Part shown: piece after piece, positions 57,868-64,000 of the stretch
Position numbering within the stretch: position 1 is the stretch's first letter
How the letters are laid out: each line of letters starts with the position of its first letter
NCBI RefSeq assembly: GCF_045679555.1
Contig: NC_092091.1
Span: forward strand, 83,779,157 to 83,843,156
From: Salvelinus alpinus
Lineage: Eukaryota; Chordata; Actinopteri; Salmoniformes; Salmonidae
Length of the DNA: 64,000 nucleotides
Reading direction: 5' to 3'
Translations under genes and position numbers: made by a program
The notes under the pieces: model-generated
What the model saw: only the letters and a program-made list of their open reading frames with translations
The model's database searches: none
Told to the model about the DNA's origin: nothing

Positions 57868-58544
57868 AACCTCCTCTGCTGATATCCAAGTAGGTCATAC
57901 GTACGGCATCAATCCCTCAGTGTGTGTGTGTTTGTGGGCCCAGAGCTGAGGTGAAGAAACAGAGGACTATTGTTTAGAACCATCTGATAATCCTCCATTG
58001 GCCTACTGGAAGGGGACAATTAAAACAACATGTGAGAATGGAGCGACCTGCTGTCAGGCCTATGTAAGAATGTCATTTCATTCTTCTTCAACCTTGAACC
58101 CAGAAAACAACATTGTTTTGTTCTAGCCCAGCACTAACAGACCTGGTTAAACTAATCAATAGGATGATCGTTAGTTGACTAGTTGGGAGGCATATGGACA
58201 AATAAATACCAAACAGTATGCTGTCTTTATGTGGAATATTCCAATCAATTCTATCTAATGACATCACAGTGCTGCTAATTCTGGAATAGAGAACACAACA
58301 GTTGCTTAAACTCCCCCTAGACAGTCCTGAAGGGGTCATAAGGTAAGGGTCCTTCTTTTGAGACTTCATCTAAGGACACACACACACTGCAGCAGTGTCT
58401 GTGTCTCTGTAAACATCACAGTGGAAAAACACTGGAGAGAGAGAGAGAGCCAGCCAATACCTGTGTCCTGTGACTGCATGCAAAAGTACATAGTACACAC
58501 ACCAGCCTGCTAGACCTGTACAAACAATGTGCTCTTACAAAGCC
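57868..58544. other. Intergenic, no gene seen
   Basis: Apparently single-copy sequence. A short GA run lies near 58436-58450. No supported gene. Confidence 0.5.
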
Positions 58545-58548
58545 TATA

Positions 58549-59087
<539 letters not shown>

Positions 59088-61617
59088 AGTGTCATTACTG
59101 TAGCCAAGATTTATTACCATCATGGTAATAATACTGATACAGTAGCTATATAGCATCTTTGATCAGCTAGCTGGATAATACTGATACAGTAGCTATATAT
59201 CATATTTGATCAGCTAGCTGGATAATACTGATACAGTAGCTATATAGCATCTTTGATCAGCTAGCTGGATAATAATGATACAGTAGCTATATATCATCTT
59301 TGATCAGCTAGCTGGATAATACTGATACAGTAGCTATATACCATCTTTGGTCAGCTAGCTGGATAATACTGATACAGTAGCTATATACCATCTTTGATCA
59401 GCTAGCTGGATAATACTGATACAGTAGCTATATACCATCTTTGATCAGCTAGCTGTATAATAATGATACAGTAGCTATATACCATCTTTGATCAGCTAGC
59501 TGGATAATACTGATACAGTAGCTATATAGCATCTTTGATCAGCTAGCTGGATAATACTGATACAGTAGCTATATAGCATCTTTGATCAGCTAGCTGGATA
59601 ATACTGATACAGTAGCTATATATCATCTTTGATCAGCTAGCTGGATAATACTGATACAGTAGCTATATAGCATCTTTGATCAGCTAGCTGGATAATACTG
59701 ATACAGCAGCTATATACCATCTTTGATCAGCTAGCTGGATAATACTGATACAGTAGCTATATACCATCTTTGATCAGCTAGCTGGATAATACTGATACAG
59801 TAGCTATATAGCATCTTTGATCAGCTAGCTGGATAATACTGATACAGTAGCTATATACCATCTTTGGTCAGCTAGCTGGATAATACTGATACAGTAGCTA
59901 TATACCATCTTTGATCAGCAAGCTGGATAATACTGATACAGTAGCTATATAGCATCTTTGATCAGCTAGCTGGATAATAATGATACAGTAGCTATATAGC
60001 ATCTTTGATCAGCTAGCTGGATAATACTGATACAGTAACTATATACCATCTTTGATCAGCTAGCTGGATAATAATGAAACAGTAGCTATATACCATCTTT
60101 GGTCAGCTAGCTGGATAATACTGATACAGCAGCTATATAGCATCTTTGATCAGCTAGCTGGATAATACTGATACAGTAGCTATATAGCATCTTTGATCAG
60201 CTAGCTGGATAATACTGATACAGTAGCTATATATCATCTTTGATCAGCTAGCTGGATAATACTGATACAGTAGCTATATACAATCTTTGGTCTGCTAGCT
60301 GGATAATACTGATACAGTAGCTATATACCATCTTTGGTCTGCTAGCTGGATAATACTGATACAGTAGCTGTATACCATCTTTGATCAGCTAGCTGGATAA
60401 TACTGATACAGTAGCTATATACCATATTTGATCAGCTAGCTGGATAATACTGATACAGTAGCTGTATACCATCTTTGATCAGCTAGCTGGATAATACTGA
60501 TACAGTAGCTATATACCATCTTTGATCAGCTAGCTGGATAATACTGATACAGTAGCTATATACCATCTTTGGTCAGCTAGCTGGATAATACTGATACAGT
60601 AGCTGTATACCATCTTTGATCAGCTAGCTGGATAATACTGATACAGTAGCTATATACCATCTTTGGTCAGCTAGCTGGATAATACTGATACAGTAGCTAT
60701 ATAGCATCTTTGATCAGCTAGCTGGATAATACTGATACAGTAGCTGTATACCATCTTTGATCAGCTAGCTGGATAATACTGATACAGTAGCTATATACCA
60801 TCTTTGATCAGCTAGCTGGATAATACTGATACAGTAGCTATATACCATCTTTGATCAGCTAGCTGGATAATACTGATACAGTAGCTATATATCATCTTTG
60901 ATCAGCTAGCTGGATAATACTGATACAGCAGCTATATAGCATCTTTGATCAGCTAGCTGGATAATACTGATACAGTAGCTATATACCATCTTTGATCAGC
61001 TAGCTGGATAATACTGATACAGTAGCTATATACCATCTTTGATCAGCTAGCTGGATAATACTGATACAGTAGCTATATACCATCTTTGGTCAGCTAGCTG
61101 GATAATACTGATACAGTAGCTGTATACCATCTTTGATCAGCTAGCTGGATAATACTGATACAGTAGCTATATACCATCTTTGATCAGCTAGCTGGATAAT
61201 ACTGATACAGTAGCTATATAGCATCTTTGGTCAGCTAGCTGGATAATACTGATACAGTAGCTGTATACCATCTTTGATCAGCTAGCTGGATAATACTGAT
61301 ACAGTAGCTATATACCATCTTTGGTCAGCTAGCTGGATAATACTGATACAGTAGCTATATAGCATCTTTGATCAGCTAGCTGGATAATACTGATACAGTA
61401 GCTGTATACCATCTTTGATCAGCTAGCTGGATAATACTGATACAGTAGCTATATACCATCTTTGGTCAGCTAGCTGGATAATACTGATACAGTAGCTATA
61501 TAGCATCTTTGATCAGCTAGCTGGATAATACTGATACAGTAGCTATATACCATCTTTGGTCAGCTAGCTGGATAATACTGATACAGTAGCTATATACCAT
61601 CTTTGGTCAGCTTGCTG
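59088..61617 (+). repeat. 47-bp minisatellite, about 53 units
   Basis: Cores GATAATACTGATACAGTAGC and TATATACCATCTTTGATCAG, then CTAGCTG. The unit contains the palindromes TGATCA and AGCTAGCT. Variation is confined to a few positions (TAGC/TACC/TATC, GATC/GGTC, TATA/TGTA). It ends about 730 bp before the beta-thymosin TATA-like box. Confidence 0.98.
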
Positions 61618-62350
61618 GATTTTTGTTTGCTACTCTTATTGTTTGCTTTTCCAACATGACATGTAGCCAAATATTCTACAGTGAAGTCAGTGACATAAAG
61701 TCATGTCAATACCAGCTCGAGAATGACGACGGGCATGATTATGTTATGACTGTATACAGATTGTTGTAAATACAGTCGTGTTGATATTATATTGACAGTG
61801 ACAACAAACACACAACAACACAGGGTGCTCTGACTGAATGAATGTTTCACGCCGCGGTTTTAAACCCAACAGTCGATAAATCAAACAGGTACATTCGTTG
61901 TAACAAATGTACACTTATCAGGGGATACTTTTGGTCACCTTTAGGTCTTGACTTTCTGCTCTCACACGGAATCACCAGTTCTGTTCTTTCCGTATTCAGC
62001 CGCGTTACGAATCCGAGCCAACTCCCAGGCGTGCCTTCTGATTGGCTCTGGTCATTTTTAAAGACACGTGCAGTTTATTATATATCTTTTGAATTTTGAT
62101 GTAAACAAAACCGCATCGTCGATCAACTGAGCTTGAGAAAAAGTGGCATGGTTTTTACAATAAATTACAGGTGACAGAACTGTTTTTTCTGTTAATTCAA
62201 AATCCTACAGTTGGGTGTTCACTTCATTCGGTGTTCCACAGTAGCCTATCCAATTATGCTAATTTGATGTCAAACTGGTGAATGAACACAGGTGCCACCA
62301 CTTAATTAGAAGGCCCCTCCTGCTAGTAATCAGCGTTCGTTTCCATTCTC
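61618..62350. other. Upstream flank of the beta-thymosin gene
   Basis: Non-repetitive sequence between the 47-bp array and the gene. It includes CACGTG-like GACACGTGCAG at about 62062 and AT-rich stretches. It may contain regulatory DNA; no gene is seen. The 85-codon frame at 61842 has no recognisable domain. Confidence 0.4.
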
Positions 62351-62435
62351 ATAAATAGATTCCGGAAATGAACTTGTTTATTCATTCCTTATTTACAAAC
62401 CAGTTTGTGTAGTGCAGTACCTGTGGAGGTTCAAG
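62351..62435 (+). promoter_or_regulatory. TATA-like box and non-coding first exon of beta-thymosin gene
   Basis: ATAAATAG at 62351-62358 lies about 25-30 bp before a plausible start near 62380. The presumed non-coding exon ends at TTCAAG|GTAGGC (62435/62436). A non-coding first exon is the usual arrangement of vertebrate beta-thymosin genes. The exact start site is inferred. Confidence 0.55.
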
Positions 62436-62545
62436 GTAGGCCTGTGCTTGCGGTTTCATTTGCTTATGTTTTAGAGACTGTCTGCAGGTGTATAACTTCA
62501 GTGGAATGTTAGGCCTAATAGTGTTACTCCACATCAAGTCTGTAA

Positions 62546-62936
<391 letters not shown>

Positions 62937-63046
62937 AATGGCTGCTGTCATCATTCCTCACTCACAAGCTACATCCCAGAGGGACTGTCTCTCAAACCTG
63001 AACTCTCCATTCTGGAATGGATCCTCATGGCTGCCTAAGTCACTTT

Positions 63047-63052
63047 AATAAA
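63047..63052 (+). terminator. Poly(A) signal of beta-thymosin gene
   Basis: AATAAA lies 110 bp after the stop codon, followed by GTGTTGGTG-type GT-rich sequence near 63070-63080, as expected for cleavage and polyadenylation. Confidence 0.8.
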
Positions 63053-63059
63053 AGCCATG

Positions 63060-63700
63060 TAGACTAATCAATGTGTTGGTGACATTTGTTCAATTAATCT
63101 TGACTGAGTTTGTGTTCATTTTAAGGCATGTCTACTAGGCTGTTTACACAGGCAGCCTGTTTCGGACCCCCCACCACCAATTGGTCTATTTACTAATCAG
63201 GTCTCTTGCTAATAATTGTTCTTACAATTTATTTAGCCAGCCTGTGTGAATTCCTAATTCCCACTGACTTTGTGCAGTGTTCCACTTGACCCTCATATAA
63301 TTCATGGCTGTAAGTGACACATTACAACTAAAGACACGCTTTGTTTCCCAGGTTGAAATCGCTTCCTGACCGGACAAGGGAACACAGATCCAGTTAAGAA
63401 TGACATGCGTAGTTTAAATTCAACCTTTATTCACCGGACTGAACGACCCCTTGGGGATTTACAATGTACAACCTTGCACTAGGACAGCCAGCCTTGCATA
63501 ACCTCTGTATTACATAGACCACATGGTATGAGAGGGAGAAATAGCTGTAGTTCATATTGGGTAATCATGATTAGCAAAGTCCCTAAGTAACATTTTATTG
63601 TAATTGAATTCAGGTGATTTTGCCCATTTTGTTTTCTTTGGTGCGCTAGATTAGAACCCAGGAAGTCGAATAGCTGGAAATGTTCCAGAATCTCACTTTA
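63060..63700. other. Intergenic; possible 3' end of a minus-strand transcript
   Basis: No exon is recognised. On the minus strand CCGGTGAATAAAGGTTG (about 63428-63444) contains AATAAA and could be a poly(A) signal of a convergent gene or the end of an old repeat. Confidence 0.35.
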
Positions 63701-64000
63701 TACTGAACAAAAGTATCAACTCAAATGCAAAGACTGTTAGTGCATATTAGGAAATCATCCAATTGAAATTCTTTAGGCCCTAATCTATGGATTTCACATA
63801 ATGGCAGGGGTGCAGCAATTGGGAGGGCAGCCAATCAAAATGAGTTTTTACCCACAAGGGCTTGATTACAGACAAATTCTCCTCAGCACCAATCAGATGA
63901 TCCCACAGGCGAAGAAGCAGAGTGTGGAGGTCCTGAGCTGGCATGGTTACATGTGTTCTGTGGTTGAGGCCGGTTGAACGCACTTCCAAATTCTCTAAAA
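63701..64000. mobile_element. DNA-transposon-derived repeat, runs off the window
   Basis: TATACTGAACAAAAGTATCA at the left matches the terminal inverted repeat of a very common teleost non-autonomous element. The inner sequence (CCAATTGAAATTCTTTAGGC, CAGCCAATCAAAATGAG, GAGGCCGGTTGAACGCAC) is also a recurrent salmonid repeat. The other end is not in the window. The family is not resolved. Confidence 0.7.

Overview
The window is vertebrate nuclear DNA, most likely from a salmonid fish. The evidence is two spliced host genes with canonical GT-AG introns, a cluster of nuclear-type tRNA-Gln genes, a Tc1-family transposon of the type common in salmonids, and fragments of interspersed repeats and fold-back elements I recognise from trout and salmon genomes. 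No bacterial, CRISPR or viral locus was seen. By my rough sum about two thirds of the window is tandem repeat, in more than twenty unrelated families with units from 19 to 832 bp.

Layout. 1-2630: three full copies and the start of a fourth of an 832-bp unit. Each full copy carries one intact tRNA-Gln(TTG), one intact tRNA-Gln(CTG) and one degenerate tRNA-Gln. 2640-8410: minisatellites, a polypyrimidine tract, interspersed repeat fragments and a fold-back element. 8640-24614: a complete nine-exon gene on the + strand for a high-affinity choline transporter (SLC5A7/CHT1 family). The exons join in frame to a predicted 549-residue protein, and almost every intron is inflated by its own minisatellite. 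24888-28150: two minisatellites, the second split by a 1589-bp Tc1-like element at a TA. 28157-39388: an 11.2-kb G-run-rich array with higher-order structure. 39589-61617: a succession of further arrays (34, 35, 24, 25, 39, about 50, 23, 43 and 47 bp) with little unique DNA between them and a 150-bp CA microsatellite. 62351-63060: a compact three-exon beta-thymosin gene (43 residues, actin-monomer binding) with TATA-like box and poly(A) signal. 63701-64000: the first part of a DNA-transposon-derived repeat that runs off the end.

The two protein genes are not functionally linked as far as I can see. The choline transporter belongs to acetylcholine synthesis at nerve terminals; beta-thymosin is a general G-actin sequestering peptide. 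The most interesting signals are where tandem repetition meets function: a minisatellite that has copied the 5' splice site of intron 4 six times in register; about seventy consecutive pyrimidine-tract plus CAG units in intron 5 that mimic 3' splice sites; a decayed copy of the start of exon 8 inside intron 7; and arrays that grew from the inside of interspersed repeats. The very long open frames at 12.5-14.8, 20.0-20.9 and 45.0-48.2 kb arise from repeat units whose length is a multiple of three, and I do not call them genes.
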